DNA from: Cherax quadricarinatus
Lineage: Eukaryota > Arthropoda > Malacostraca > Decapoda > Parastacidae
Reading direction: 5' to 3'
Length of the DNA stretch: 64,000 bases
Assembly (NCBI RefSeq): GCF_038502225.1
Contig: NC_091372.1
Span: 2,077,034 to 2,141,033 of the forward strand
The translations under genes were made by a program, and so were the position numbers. Shown one piece after another: positions 32,488-44,647 of the stretch. The number at the start of each line of letters is the position of its first letter. Within the stretch, counting starts at the first letter, position 1. The notes beneath the pieces are model-generated. The model made no database searches. It had not been told where the DNA came from and saw only the letters and a list, made by a program, of their open reading frames with translations.

Positions 32488-34240
32488 GCTTCTGACTCTG
32501 GCCTGGGCAGGTCATAGCAACTCTCCTTGTTCAGTCTCCCTACGATCACCGTTGGGGAGGGAAACCTCTACCATCTCCACGGTATCTCATCGTGTGAGAA
32601 TTAAGCCCAAGTCTGCTGTCGTCGACGACGCCACGAAGCTTCAGCTTGCAACCTCACTCAACACTTGTCTTCACGCCAAGTTCTCTAAGGTTACTTCACT
32701 GAAAGCTTTCATCGTCACCTTTCTCGATGATGCTGAAGTTGACAAAGTACTTACACCTACAGCCATGAAGACATCAGAAGGCCGCGGCTTTACCATCTCC
32801 ACGTCACCATACATGTGTGCAAAACGCTGTGCTCATGAAACGCCTTGACAGGCTAATCACGAACATGTCTATCAAGGAAATTACGTCATCACTTGAAGAT
32901 CTCAACACTTGGGCCAAGATTGACTCTGTTGTGAAGATCCCCAACGCTTCCTCGATGCTCAAGGTCACGTTCCTGGACGTTACCATGGCGACCAGAGCAC
33001 TGTCTGATGACCTGGCCATCTCTTACTACTACATCAACCCTCGTCAGATTGAACCTGAACGATTCACTTACATAACACCTTGTTGGACATGTTACTCGTA
33101 CAGTCACTCTACTGCCGACTGCCACGTGAAGAATAAGAAGATATGTTCCACCTGTGGGTCTGCAGGTCACGATTTTCGTTCTTGCACTTCCACTGCTGCT
33201 CCCACTTGCATCAACTGTAAGAGTGACCACCATACTCTTGCAGCCAAATGTCCAGTGCGTAAGGATATCCTCTCTAAGAAACTGAAGGAAGAAACTAAGA
33301 AGTCATCTGGAAACTCCCCAACACGCTGCAATTGCAAAGATTCAATCAACAACATCCAAGATTTTACAAGCCACTCATCAGTCGTCATCACCACCTCTCA
33401 CTACCTCACCTTCACCAGACGATATTTCTACTAAATTCTATTACTGCATGATGTTTGCTCACAAGCAAAATGCTGCGAATCCTGGCTCTTTCAACACGAC
33501 CATTAATGAACTTCTTGCACTTAACAACATACTATCATTTACCTTTCTCTGCAAGTCCACCATCAGCTGAGATTTTGAAAATAATTCCGAAGATCGCCAG
33601 TTTCGAAGCGCCAGATGACTTGAAGGAATTAACAATTGATGACGACGACGCCTGCTCTTTTGAATCCTCCAATCAACATTCACCTGTGCCTCCACTCACC
33701 ACTACACAAAAGGACCAATCAGAAGCCACGATTCCACCACAGTCTTCTCTACCTCCATCACTCCCCACTGAAACCAACCAATCAGACACCTCGCCACCAG
33801 CAACATCTTCCTATTCGTCCACTGAAACTAACACTGAATCTTCACCTCCATCTTCATCACCGCATGCCAAGAAAGCAAAACCCAAGCCAACAACACCATC
33901 TTATGACTCTCGACATGATACAATTCAAGCTGATGAAGCTGATTCCTTTTATCCATGGAATGGAATCACTTTCTACACCACAGCTCACTATACTCAAGAT
34001 ATGCTGTTATCTAAACTACATAGTCACCTTACCAACAAGACAGTCAAGTTTACCACTGATCCCTCCTTCAAAGGTGCTGGTATCATCACACTTTCATCTG
34101 TACTACAGCATATTCAAGATAACTCTAAGATTCCCGGCAATCAACACCTGTTAACACGTCTCATGATCATCCCAACCCAACGATTTAAACATCTTGTGAA
34201 TGGATATGAAATCAACAAGATTGAAGTTATGATTAATTAG
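32488..34240 (+). pseudogene. LINE ORF1 (gag-like, zinc-knuckle) pseudogene
   Basis: A nucleic-acid-binding ORF1 protein of a Jockey/I-type LINE, broken across frames. Piece one (to about 32815) covers the N-terminal part. Piece two (32817-33434) ends with a row of CCHC knuckles: CWTCYSYSHSTADC and CSTCGSAGHDFRSC (both CX2CX4HX4C), then CINCKSDHHTLAAKC (CX2CX4HX5C). A further frame reads KFYYCMMFAHKQNAA before a third piece (33455-34240) with a Ser/Thr/Pro-rich linker and a C-terminal part ending NKIEVMIN. At least three frameshifts are needed to join the pieces, so it is not functional. The true N-terminus is missing; the first ATG lies in the target duplication. Confidence 0.78.
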
Positions 34241-34557
34241 AAAACGACATAATTCAAAGTGAACACCAACTCCATGAACTGACCAGTCAACGATAAGCTC
34301 CTCCCTCGTCGCCTACAGCCACCTATAACCAGCAAGTCTCAATTTCTTCCATCCAGCAAGATGCAGTCAGCACCTGCAGAGTTCCTGTGCCTTCTACATC
34401 GTCTTCGTCAGTGTTTCTCCAGGTTTAGCAGTTGGGTCCAGTCCTGACTCTTCTCTCTTCGACTCAAGACATTCCTCTCACCGTCTACTCTTCGACCTGT
34501 CCCTTCTTCCCCCTCGCCCCTCGTGCGTCCTTACCTGTGAGTCCTCATTCATTCATT
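32488..34557 (+). mobile_element. ORF1-only (gag-like) non-LTR retroposon
   Basis: About 2.07 kb ending in (CATT)n at 34545-34557 and flanked by cgtactaat on both sides (32479-32487 and 34558-34566), a plausible 9-bp target duplication within the 38-bp minisatellite. It carries a broken ORF1 and a roughly 320-bp 3' region but no endonuclease or RT. It recalls ORF1-only elements such as mammalian HAL1, or gag-only HeT-A, in architecture; no sequence relationship is claimed. Confidence 0.72.
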
Positions 34558-34870
34558 CGTACTAATAAGATAGTGCATTATTTAATTTGGGAATACGTAC
34601 TAATAAGATAGTGCATTATTTAATTTGGAAATACGTACTAATAAGATAGTGCATTATTTAATTTGGAAATACGTACTAATAAGATAGTGCATTATTTAAT
34701 TTGGAAATACGTACTAATAAGATAGTGCATTATTTAATTTGGAAATACGTACTAATAAGATAGTGCATTATTTAATTTGGAAATACGTACTAATAAGATA
34801 GTGCATTATTTAATTTGGAAATACGTACTAATAAGATAGTGCATTATTTAATTTGGGAATACGTACTAAA
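34558..34870 (+). repeat. 38-bp minisatellite, about 8 copies
   Basis: Unit gatagtgcattatttaattt plus ggaaatacgtactaataa; the period is 38 bp (34569 to 34607). Very homogeneous (g/a at one position). Together with 32128-32173 and 32471-32487 this was one array before two retroposon insertions. Confidence 0.93.
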
Positions 34871-35030
34871 TACTCCTAATGGCTATAATCATAACCATTT
34901 AAGTGGTGGACAGGTAGGCCAGTGGAAGGCTTCAGCCAGATGACCAAAAAGCTCCAGCTCTGGGTCATCATATGACTAAGACCCGAGTCAGGAACACTTG
35001 TCCCGTTTCCTGACCAACTAAGAGAGGTTT
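34871..35030 (+). repeat. Dispersed repeat, copy 1
   Basis: The segment gccagtggaaggcttcagcc ... catatgactaagacc ... cacttgtcccgtttcctgac recurs at 62363-62483 and in part near 35545-35590. Type unknown; no ORF. Confidence 0.55.
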
Positions 35031-35124
35031 AAGGTGACATTAGATGAGGGTGTCAGAGTATACAAAGTGTCGACCAGTTCACCAGCGTCGCCTACTTATG
35101 TAAATTTCTGGGACGACATTGTTG

Positions 35125-35190
35125 CTGGCGTTTACCTGGAGGTTGTTCCAGGGGTCAACCCCGCGGCTCCGTCCATTAAGGACCTGGAAC
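35125..35190 (-). mobile_element. LINE-D 3' tip fragment
   Basis: gtttacctggaggttgttcc and the following gggtcaaccccgcgg match the LINE-D 3' end in reverse (compare 54851-54905). About 60 bp only. Confidence 0.5.
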
Positions 35191-35207
35191 GCACTGAAGC
35201 TGAGGAA

Positions 35208-35482
35208 TAACACACTTGTACAACATTTGGGAATCTTTGTTGAGAAGATGTTTCGCCACACAGAGGCTTCATCAGTACAGTACAAAGAAGAACGGTAGAA
35301 AAAGAGGAGTCTCAGGTAATCAGTCCCTCATTATGGAATCGATTCCAGGCTGAGGGACTGATTACCTTAAACTCCTCCTCTTTTTCCACCGTTCTTCTTC
35401 TTTGTATTGGACTAAAGAAGCCTCTGTGTGGCGAAAGGTCTACTCAGTAAACATTCCCAGACGTTGCACAAGTGTGTTATTC
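35208..35482 (+). mobile_element. Foldback (palindromic MITE-like) element
   Basis: Nearly the whole element is an inverted repeat: aataacacacttgt at the left end, acaagtgtgttatt at the right. Inner arms are gaggcttcatcagtacagta / ggactaaagaagcctctgtg, and the centre is tccctcattatggaatcgattccaggctgaggga. It shares the arm and centre motifs with 29936-30376 and 61800-62080. No coding capacity. Confidence 0.82.
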
Positions 35483-35613
35483 TTCAACTTGTCGTTTATC
35501 TCAAGAACATTACTAATAAGGTGGAAATGTTAATCAATGTAAGACCTGAGTTAGGAGAAAATTGTCCTGTTTTCTGAGGCATACAAGAGTGGAGCTACAG
35601 GTGACACAACAGT
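35483..35613 (+). other. Spacer with a partial dispersed repeat
   Basis: Contains gtaagacctgagttagg and cctgttttctgaggc, which match the middle of the dispersed repeat at 34871-35030. The 29-bp array starts shortly after. Confidence 0.45.
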
Positions 35614-38600
35614 CACCACATACCCATCATGTGGGTGGTAGTCACAACATACCCATCATGTGGGTGGTAGTCACAACATACCCATCATGTGGGTGGTAGT
35701 CATAACATACCCATCATGTGGGTGGTAGTCACAACATACCCATCATGTGGGTGGTAGTCACAACATACCCATCATGTGGGTGGTAGTCACAACATACCCA
35801 TCATGTGGGTGGTAGTCACCCCATACCCATCATGTGGGTGGTAGTCACCCATACCCATCATGTGGGTGGTAGTCACCCCATACCCATCATGTGGGTGGTA
35901 GTCACCCCATACCCATCATGTGGGTGGTAGTCACCCCATACCCATCCTGTGGGTGGTAGTCACCCCATACCCATCATGTGGGTGGTAGTCACCCCATACC
36001 CATCCTGTGGGTGGTAGTCACCCCATACCCATCATGTGGGTGGTAGTCACAACATACGCGTCAGGTGGGTGGTAGTCACCCCATACCCATCATGTGGGTG
36101 GTAGTCACAACATACCCATCATGTGGGTGGTACTCACCCCATACCCATCATGTGGGTGGTACTCACCCCATACCCATCATGTGGGTGGTACTCACCCCAT
36201 ACCCATCATGTGGGTGGTACTCACCCACATACCCATCATGTGGGTGGTACTCACCCCATACCCATCATGTGGGTGGTACTCACCCCATACCCATCATGTG
36301 GGTGGTACTCACCCCATACCCATCATGTGGGTGGTACTCACCCCATACCCATCATGTGGGTGGTACTCACCCCATACCCATCATGTGGGTGGTACTCACC
36401 CCATACCCATCATGTGGGTGGTAGAAACCCCATACCCAGCATGTGGGTGGTACTAACCACATACCCATCATGTGGGTGGTACTCACCCCATACCCATCAT
36501 GTGGGTGGTACTCACCCCATACCCATCATGTGGGTGGTACTCACCCCATACCCATCATGTGGGTGGTACTCACCCCATACCCATCCTGTGGGTGGTAGTC
36601 ACACATACCCATCATGTGGGTGGTAGTCACCCCATACCCATCATGTGGGTGGTAGTCACCCCATACCCATCATGTGGGTGGTAGTCACCCCATACCCATC
36701 ATGTGGGTGGTAGTCACCCCATACCCATCCTGTGGGTGGTAGTCACCCCATACCCATCATGTGGGTGGTAGTCACCCCATACCCATCATGTGGGTGGTAG
36801 TCACCCCATACCCATCATGTGGGTGGTAGTCACCCCATACCCATCATGTGGGTGGTAGTCACCCCATACCCATCATGTGGGTGGTACTCACCCCATACCC
36901 ATCATGTGGGTGGTACTCACCCCATACCCATCATGTGGGTGGTACTCACCCCATACCCATCATGTGGGTGGTACTCACCCCATACCCATCATGTGGGTGG
37001 TACTCACCCAGTCACTCCATACCCATCATGTGGGTGGTACTCACCCCATACCCATCATGTGGGTGGTACTCACCCCATACCCATCATGTGGGTGGTACTC
37101 ACCCCATACCCATCATGTGGGTGGTAGTCACAACATACCCATCATGTGGGTGGTAGTCACCCCATACCCATCATGTGGGTGGTACTCACCCCATACCCAT
37201 CATGTGGGTGGTACTCAGACGATACCCCTCATGTGGGTGGTAGTCACAACATACCCATCATGTGGGTGGTAGTCACAACATACCCATCATGTGGGTGGTA
37301 GTCACAACATACCCATCATGTGGGTGGTAGTCACAACATACCCATCATGTGGGTGGTAGTCACAACATACCCATCATGTGGGTGGTAGTCACAACATACC
37401 CATCATGTGGGTGGTAGTCACAACATACCCATCATGTGGGTGGTAGTCACAACATACCCATCATGTGGGTGGTAGTCACAACATACCCATCATGTGGGTG
37501 GTAGTCACAACATACCCATCATGTGGGTGGTAGTCACAACATACCCATCATGTGGGTGGTAGTCACAACATACCCATCATGTGGGTGGTAGTCACAACAT
37601 ACCCATCATGTGGGTGGTAGTCACAACATACCCATCATGTGGGTGGTAGTCACAACATACCCATCATGTGGGTGGTAGTCACAACATACCCATCATGTGG
37701 GTGGTAGTCACAACATACCCATCATGTGGGTGGTAGTCACAACATACCCATCATGTGGGTGGTAGTCACAACATACCCATCATGTGGGTGGTAGTCACAA
37801 CATACCCATCATGTGGGTGGTAGTCACAACATACCCATCATGTGGGTGGTAGTCACAACATACCCATCATGTGGGTGGTAGTCACAACATACCCATCATG
37901 TGGGTGGTAGTCACAACATACCCATCATGTGGGTGGTAGTCACAACATACCCATCATGTGGGTGGTAGTCACAACATACCCATCATGTCACAACATACCC
38001 ATCATGTGTGTGGTAGTCACAACATACCCATCATGTGGGTGGTAGTCACAACATACCCATCATGTCACAACATACCCATCATGTGGGTGGTAGTCACAAC
38101 ATACCCATCATGTGGGTGGTAGTCACAACATACCCATCATGTGGGTGGTAGTCACAACATACCCATCATGTGGGTGGTAGTCACAACATACCCATCATGT
38201 GGGTGGTAGTCACAACATACCCATCATGTGGGTGGTAGTCACAACATACCCATCATGTGGGTGGTAGTCACAACATACCCATCATGTGGGTGGTAGTCAC
38301 AACATACCCATCATGTGGGTGGTAGTCACAACATACCCATCATGTGGGTGGTAGTCACAACATACCCATCATGTGGGTGGTAGTCACAACATACCCATCA
38401 TGTGGGTGGTAGTCACAACATACCCATCATGTGGGTGGTAGTCACAACATACCCATCATGTGGGTGGTAGTCACAACATACCCATCATGTGGGTGGTAGT
38501 CACAACATACCCATCATGTGGGTGGTAGTCACAACATACCGATCATGTGGGTGGTAGTCACAACATACCCATCATGTGGGTGGTAGTCACAACATACCCA

Positions 38601-41478
38601 TCATGTAGGTGGTAGTCACCCCACATACCCATCATGTGGGTGGTAGTCACCCCACATACCTATCATGTGGGTGGTAGTCACAACATACCCATCATGTGGG
38701 TGGTAGTCACAACATACCCATCATGTGGGTGGTAGTCACAACATACCCATCATGTGGGTGGTAGTCACAACATACCTATCATGTGGGTGGTAGTCACAAC
38801 ATCCCCATCATGTGGGTGGTAAACACACCATACCTATCATGTGGGTGGTAGTCACAACATACCTATCATGTGGGTGGTAGTCACAACATACCCATCATGT
38901 GGGTGGTAGTCACAACATACCCATCATGTGGGTGGTAGTCACAACATACCCATCATGTGGGTGGTAGTCACAACATACCCATCATGTGGGTGGTAGTCAC
39001 CCCATACCCATCATGTGGGTGGTAGTCACAACATACCCATCATGTGGGTGGTAGTCACAACATACCCATCATGTGGGTGGTAGTCACAACATACCCATCA
39101 TGTGGGTGGTAGTCACAACATACCCATCATGTGGGTGGTAGTCACAACATACCCATCATGTGGGTGGTAGTCACAACATACCCATCATGTGGGTGGTAGT
39201 CACAACATACCCATCATGTGGGTGGTAGTCACAACATACCCATCATGTGGGTGGTAGTCACAACATACCCATCATGTGGGTGGTAGTCACAACATACCCA
39301 TCATGTGGGTGGTAGTCACAACATACCCATCATGTGGGTGGTAGTCACAACATACCCATCATGTGGGTGGTAGTCACAACATACCCATCATGTGGGTGGT
39401 AGTCACAACATACCCATCATGTGGGTGGTAGTCACAACATACCCATCATGTGGGTGGTAGTCACAACATACCCATCATGTGGGTGGTAGTCACAACATAC
39501 CCATCATGTGGGTGGTAGTCACAACATACCCATCATGTGGGTGGTAGTCACAACATACCCATCATGTGGGTGGTAGTCACAACATACCCATCATGTGGGT
39601 GGTAGTCACAACATACCCATCATGTGGGTGGTAGTCACAACATACCCATCATGTGGGTGGTAGTCACAACATACCCATCATGTGGGTGGTAGTCACAACA
39701 TACCCATCATGTGGGTGGTAGTCACAACATACCCATCATGTGGGTGGTAGTCACAACATACCCATCATGTGGGTGGTAGTCACAACATACCCATCATGTG
39801 GGTGGTAGTCACAACATACCCATCATGTGGGTGGAAGTCACAACATACCCATCATGTGGGTGGTAGTCACAACATACCCATCATGTGGGTGGTAGTCACA
39901 ACATACCCATCATGTGGGTGGTAGTCACAACATACCCATCATGTGGGTGGTAGTCACAACATACCCATCATGTGGGTGGTAGTCACAACATACCCATCAT
40001 GTGGGTGGTAGTCACAACATACCCATCATGTGGGTGGTAGTCACAACATACCCATCATGTGGGTGGTAGTCACAACATACCCATCATGTGGGTGGTAGTC
40101 ACAACATACCCATCATGTGGGTGGAAGTCACAACATACCCATCATGTGGGTGGTAGTCACAACATACCCATCATGTGGGTGGTAGTCACAACATACCCAT
40201 CATGTGGGTGGTAGTCACAACATACCCATCATGTGGGTGGTAGTCACAACATACCCATCATGTGGGTGGTAGTCACAACATACCCATCATGTGGGTGGTA
40301 GTCACAACATACCCATCATGTGGGTGGTAGTCACAACATACCCATCATGTGGGTGGTAGTCACAACATACCCATCATGTGGGTGGTAGTCACATCATGTG
40401 GGTGGTAGTCACAACATACCCATCATACCCATCATCATGTGGGTGGTAGTCACAACATACCCATCATGTGGGTGGTAGTCACAACATACCCATCATGTGG
40501 GTGGTAGTCACAACATACCCATCATGTGGGTGGTAGTCACAACATACCCATCATGTGGGTGGTAGTCACAACATACCCATCATGTGGGTGGTAGTCACAA
40601 CATACCCATCATGTGGGTGGTAGTCACAACATACCCATCATGTGGGTGGTAGTCACAACATACCCATCATGTGGGTGGTAGTCACAACATACCCATCATG
40701 TGGGTGGTAGTCACAACATACCCATCATGTGGGTGGTAGTCACAACATACCCATCATGTGGGTGGTAGTCACAACATACCCATCATGTGGGTGGTAGTCA
40801 CAACATACCCATCATGTGGGTGGTAGTCACAACATACCCATCATGTGGGTGGTAGTCACAACATACCCATCATGTGGGTGGTAGTCACAACATACCCATC
40901 ATGTGGGTGGTAGTCACAACATACCCATCATGTGGGTGGTAGTCACAACATACCCATCATGTGGGTGGTAGTCACAACATACCCATCATGTGGGTGGTAG
41001 TCACAACATACCCATCATGTGGGTGGTAGTCACAACATACCCATCATGTGGGTGGTAGTCACAACATACCCATCATGTGGGTGGTAGTCACAACATACCC
41101 ATCATGTGGGTGGTCGTCACACAACATACCCATCATGTGGGTGGTAGTCACATACCCACATACCTATCATGTGGGTGGTAGTCACAACATACCCATCATG
41201 TGGGTGGTAGTCACAACATACCCATCATGTGGGTGGTAGTCACAACATACCCATCATGTGGGTGGTAGTCACAACATACCCATCATGTGGGTGGTAGTCA
41301 CAACATACCCATCATGTGGGTGGTAGTCACAACATACCCATCATGTGGGTGGTAGTCACAACATACCCATCATGTGGGTGGTAGTCACAACATACCTATC
41401 ATGTGGGTGGTAGTCACAACATACCCATCATGTGGGTGGTAGTCACAACATACCCATCATGTGGGTGGAAGTCACAAC
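35614..41478 (+). repeat. 29-bp minisatellite, about 200 copies
   Basis: Unit cacaacatacccatcatgtg plus ggtggtagt. Zoned: aacat/agt units to about 35815; ccccat/agt to about 36120; ccccat/act at 36120-36590 and 36880-37215; then about 4.2 kb of almost uniform aacat/agt units. The act zones change an in-unit TAG to TAC, which is why open frames exist only there. acccatcatgtgggt is an imperfect palindrome, so each unit could form a small hairpin. A few broken units sit near 37985, 38060 and 40390-40435. Confidence 0.95.
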
Positions 41479-41529
41479 AAATAATCCTTACTTAAGTAAT
41501 TAAGAAAAGAAAGGATACATTATGTTGTT

Positions 41530-42245
41530 ACTTTTGGCTGTACGAACCACAGCCTGGTTGGTCAGGTACTGACTTTAGGTGCTCAAGCGCCTTCTTGAAG
41601 ACAGTCAGGGGTCTATTGGTAACCCCCTCCTTATGTATGCTGGGAGGCAGTTGAACAGTCTTGTGCCCCTGACACTTACTATGTTGTCTCTCAGTGTACT
41701 CGTGGCTTTTCATTGTGGGAATGTTGCATCGTCTGCCGAGTATTTTGCTTTCGTGGGCAATGAACTCCGTTTGCAGATATTGGACTAGTTCTTTTAGGGT
41801 TTTCCAGTTGTATATTATCATGAATCTTTTTCGCCCGAGCTCTAAGGAGTACAGATCAAGAGACTTAAACCGTTCCCAGGAAATTTAGGCGCTTTATTGT
41901 ACTTACACGTGCAGTGAAAGTTCTCTGTATATTCTCCAGGTCCGAAATTTCACCAGCCTTTATGGGGGCTGTTTGTGTACATCAATATTCCAGGCTAGAG
42001 AGAACAAGTAATTTGAAGAGAATCATCATGGGCTTGGCATCACTAGTTTTGAAGGTTCTCATTATCCATCCTATCATTTTCCTAGCAAATGTGGTAGATA
42101 CATTGCTGTGATCTTTGAAAGTAACATTATTTGACATTATCACTCCCAGGTCCTTCACATTAGTTTTCTCTCTATTGTGTGGTTGGAATTTGTTTTATAC
42201 TCCGATCACCTTTATATTTCCTCGAGTTTTCCATATTTGGTCCAT
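41530..42245 (-). mobile_element. LINE-D copy, 3' part, decayed
   Basis: Reverse LINE-D from near its C-terminal end (KSVPDQPGCGSY near 41540) up through the thumb region (SNVTFKD near 42110-42130). Frameshifts leave only a 97-residue piece. More diverged than the copies at 44.7 and 54.9 kb. Confidence 0.75.
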
Positions 42246-42494
42246 AAAACTGACACAAGTAAACCTGAATTAGTCAGTAACGATACAAACCTTCCTCCAG
42301 GTATTTTAGACAAGTAATAAAAGTTTGAAGCCGATCAGAGGCAGCATTTTCAGGTAAGGAAGGAAAATTCTTAGTTATCAGCCAGAGAAGAATACCCAAA
42401 AAAAGGTATTGATTTTATTGTTTCCTGGTAGAGGCGTCAATAAAGCAGTGAGGAACATTATTATGAATAATTTCTGAACTAGTGCGTGTCTGTG
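42246..42494 (+). other. Unassigned spacer
   Basis: No ORF or recognised repeat. Confidence 0.5.
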
Positions 42495-44640
42495 GACTCA
42501 CCTATTTGTGGTTGCGGGGGACGAGACAGCTCCTGGCCCCGCCTCTTCACTAATCGCTACTAGGCCACTCTCTCCCTGTTCTATGACCTTTATCAAACCT
42601 CATCTTAAAACTATGTATGGTTCCTGCCTCCAGTACATTACTTCCCAGAGTATTCCACTTCCTGACAACTCTGTGGCTGAAGAAATACTTCTTAACATCC
42701 CTCTGGCTCATCTGAGTCTTTAACTTCCAACTGTGACCCCTTGTTTCTGTGTCCCATCTCTGGAACATCCTGTCTCTGTCCACCTTGTCAATTCCTCGCA
42801 GTATTTTGTATGTCGTTATCATGTCTCCCCTGACCCTCCTGTCCTCCAGTGTCGTCAAGCCGATTTCCCTTAACCTTTCTTCGTAGGAAAATCCCCTTAG
42901 CTCTGGAACTAGTCTTGCTGCAAACCTTTGCACTTTCTCTAATTTCTTGACGTGCTTGACCAGATCTGTTTTCCAAACTGGTGATGCGTACTCCAGTATG
43001 GGCCTGACGTACACGGTGTACGGTGTCTTGAACGATTCCTTACTTAGGTATCGGAACGCTATTCTCAGGTTTGCCAGGCGCCCGTATGCTGAAGCAGTTA
43101 TCTGGTTGATGTGTGCTTCCGGAGACATGCTCGGTGTTATACTCACCCCAAGATCTTTCTCCTTGAGCGATGTTTGCAGTCTTCGGCCACCTAGCCTATA
43201 CTCTGTCTGCGGTCTTCTTTGCCCTTCCCCGATCTTCATGACTTTGCATTTGGCGGGGTTAAACTCGAGAAGCCAGTTGCTGGACCAGGTGTCCAGCCTG
43301 TCCAGGTCTATTTGAAATCCTGCCTGATCCTCATCTGATCTAATTCTCCTCATTAACTTCACATCATCTGCGAACTGGGACACTTCTGAGTCTATCCCTT
43401 CCATCATGTCATTCACGTATACCAAAAATAGCACTGGTCCTAGGACCGACCCCTGTGGAACCCCGCTAGTCACAGGCGCCCACTGTGATACCTCATCACG
43501 TACCATGGCTCGTTGTTGCCTCCCTGTCAGGTATTCTCTGATCCATTGCAGTGTTCTTCCCGTTATTCGTGCCTGATCCTCTAGCAGTCTAGCTTCTGCA
43601 CTAATCTCTTGTGAGGAACTGTATCGAAAGCCAGAACTCCAGAAGGTTTGTGACACATGATTTGCCTTCCATGAATCCGTGCCGGTTGGCGTTTATACTC
43701 TTGTTCCGTTCCAGGTGCTCCACCATTCTCCTCCTGATAATCTTCTCCATGACTTTGCATACTATACACTTCAGTGACACAGGTCTATAGTTTAGTGGCT
43801 CTATTCTGTCTCCTTTTTTGAAAATGGGAACTACATTTGCCGTCTTCCATACCTCAGGTAGTTGCCCAGTTTCGAGGAATGTGTTGAAGATTGTGGTTAG
43901 CAGCACATACAGCATTTCTGCTCCATCTCTAAGGACCCACGGGAAGATGTCCGGTCCCATCACCTTTGAGGTATAGCGGTCACTTAACAGCTTCTTTACC
44001 TCCTCCTCAGTTGTATGTATGTCATCCAACACTTGCTGGTATATTCCTTGTTGGTGTCCCCCTCTGTTCTGTCCTCCCAGAGGTCTTCCTGTCTCCACTG
44101 TAAATACTTCCTTAAATCTCGTGTTGAGCTCCTCACATACCTCTTGATCGTTTCTTGTGAGTTCCCCACCTTCTTTCCTCAGCCTGATCACCTGGTCTTT
44201 GACTGTTGTCTTCCTCCTAATGTGGCTATATAGCAGTTTCGGGTCAGACTTAACTTTCGATGCTATGTCGTTTTCGTGCTGTCGCTGGGCCTCCCTCCTT
44301 ATCTGTGCATACTCATTTCTGGCTCTTCGACTAATCTCCTTATTTTCCTGGATCCTTTGCCTCCTGTACCTTTTCCATTCCCTCGTGCACTTAGTGTTTG
44401 CCTCCCTACACCTTCGGGTAAACCAAGGACTCACTTAGGTCTTCCCATTACTTCTATTGCCCTTGGGAACAAACCTTTCCTTTCCCTCCTTACATTTTGT
44501 TGTTACATATTCCATTATTTCGTTTACTGACTTTCCTACCAGTTCTCTGTCCCACTGAACCTCCTGCAGGAAATTCCTCATACCTGTGTAGTTCCCCCAT
44601 TTTATAGTTAGGCTTTTTCCATTCGACTCCTGTTACCCTC
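42495..44640 (-). mobile_element. LINE-A copy 3, reverse strand
   Basis: The 3' end is at 42498 (actcacctatttgtggttgc, reverse of the family tail). Coding remnants follow at 42550-43656 and 43601-44434, with linker sequence to about 44640 (ATTCGACTCCTGTTACC, matching the GVEW endonuclease-linker codons at 7140). The endonuclease is not included. Confidence 0.88.
42550..44434 (-). pseudogene. LINE-A copy 3 reverse transcriptase, motif A deleted
   Basis: Two open pieces. The upstream one (43601-44434) has RRRTTVKDQVIRLRKEGGELT-like linker sequence, LNYRPVSLKC and the HGFMEGKSCVTNLLE block. The downstream one (42550-43656) has TSGVPQGSVLGPVLF, an intact FADD (QFADDVKLM) and the C-terminal domain ending in WNTLGSNVLEAGTIHSF. 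About 80 bp between SCVTNLLE and AFDTVPH are deleted compared with 11360-11450, removing the FLDCKK part of motif A and shifting the frame. Not functional. Confidence 0.85.
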
Positions 44641-44647
44641 TACACTT

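Noticed and set aside
36065..37272. Overlapping proteins of the 29-bp array
   Set aside because: Open only where TAG became TAC; three overlapping frames of the same repeat.
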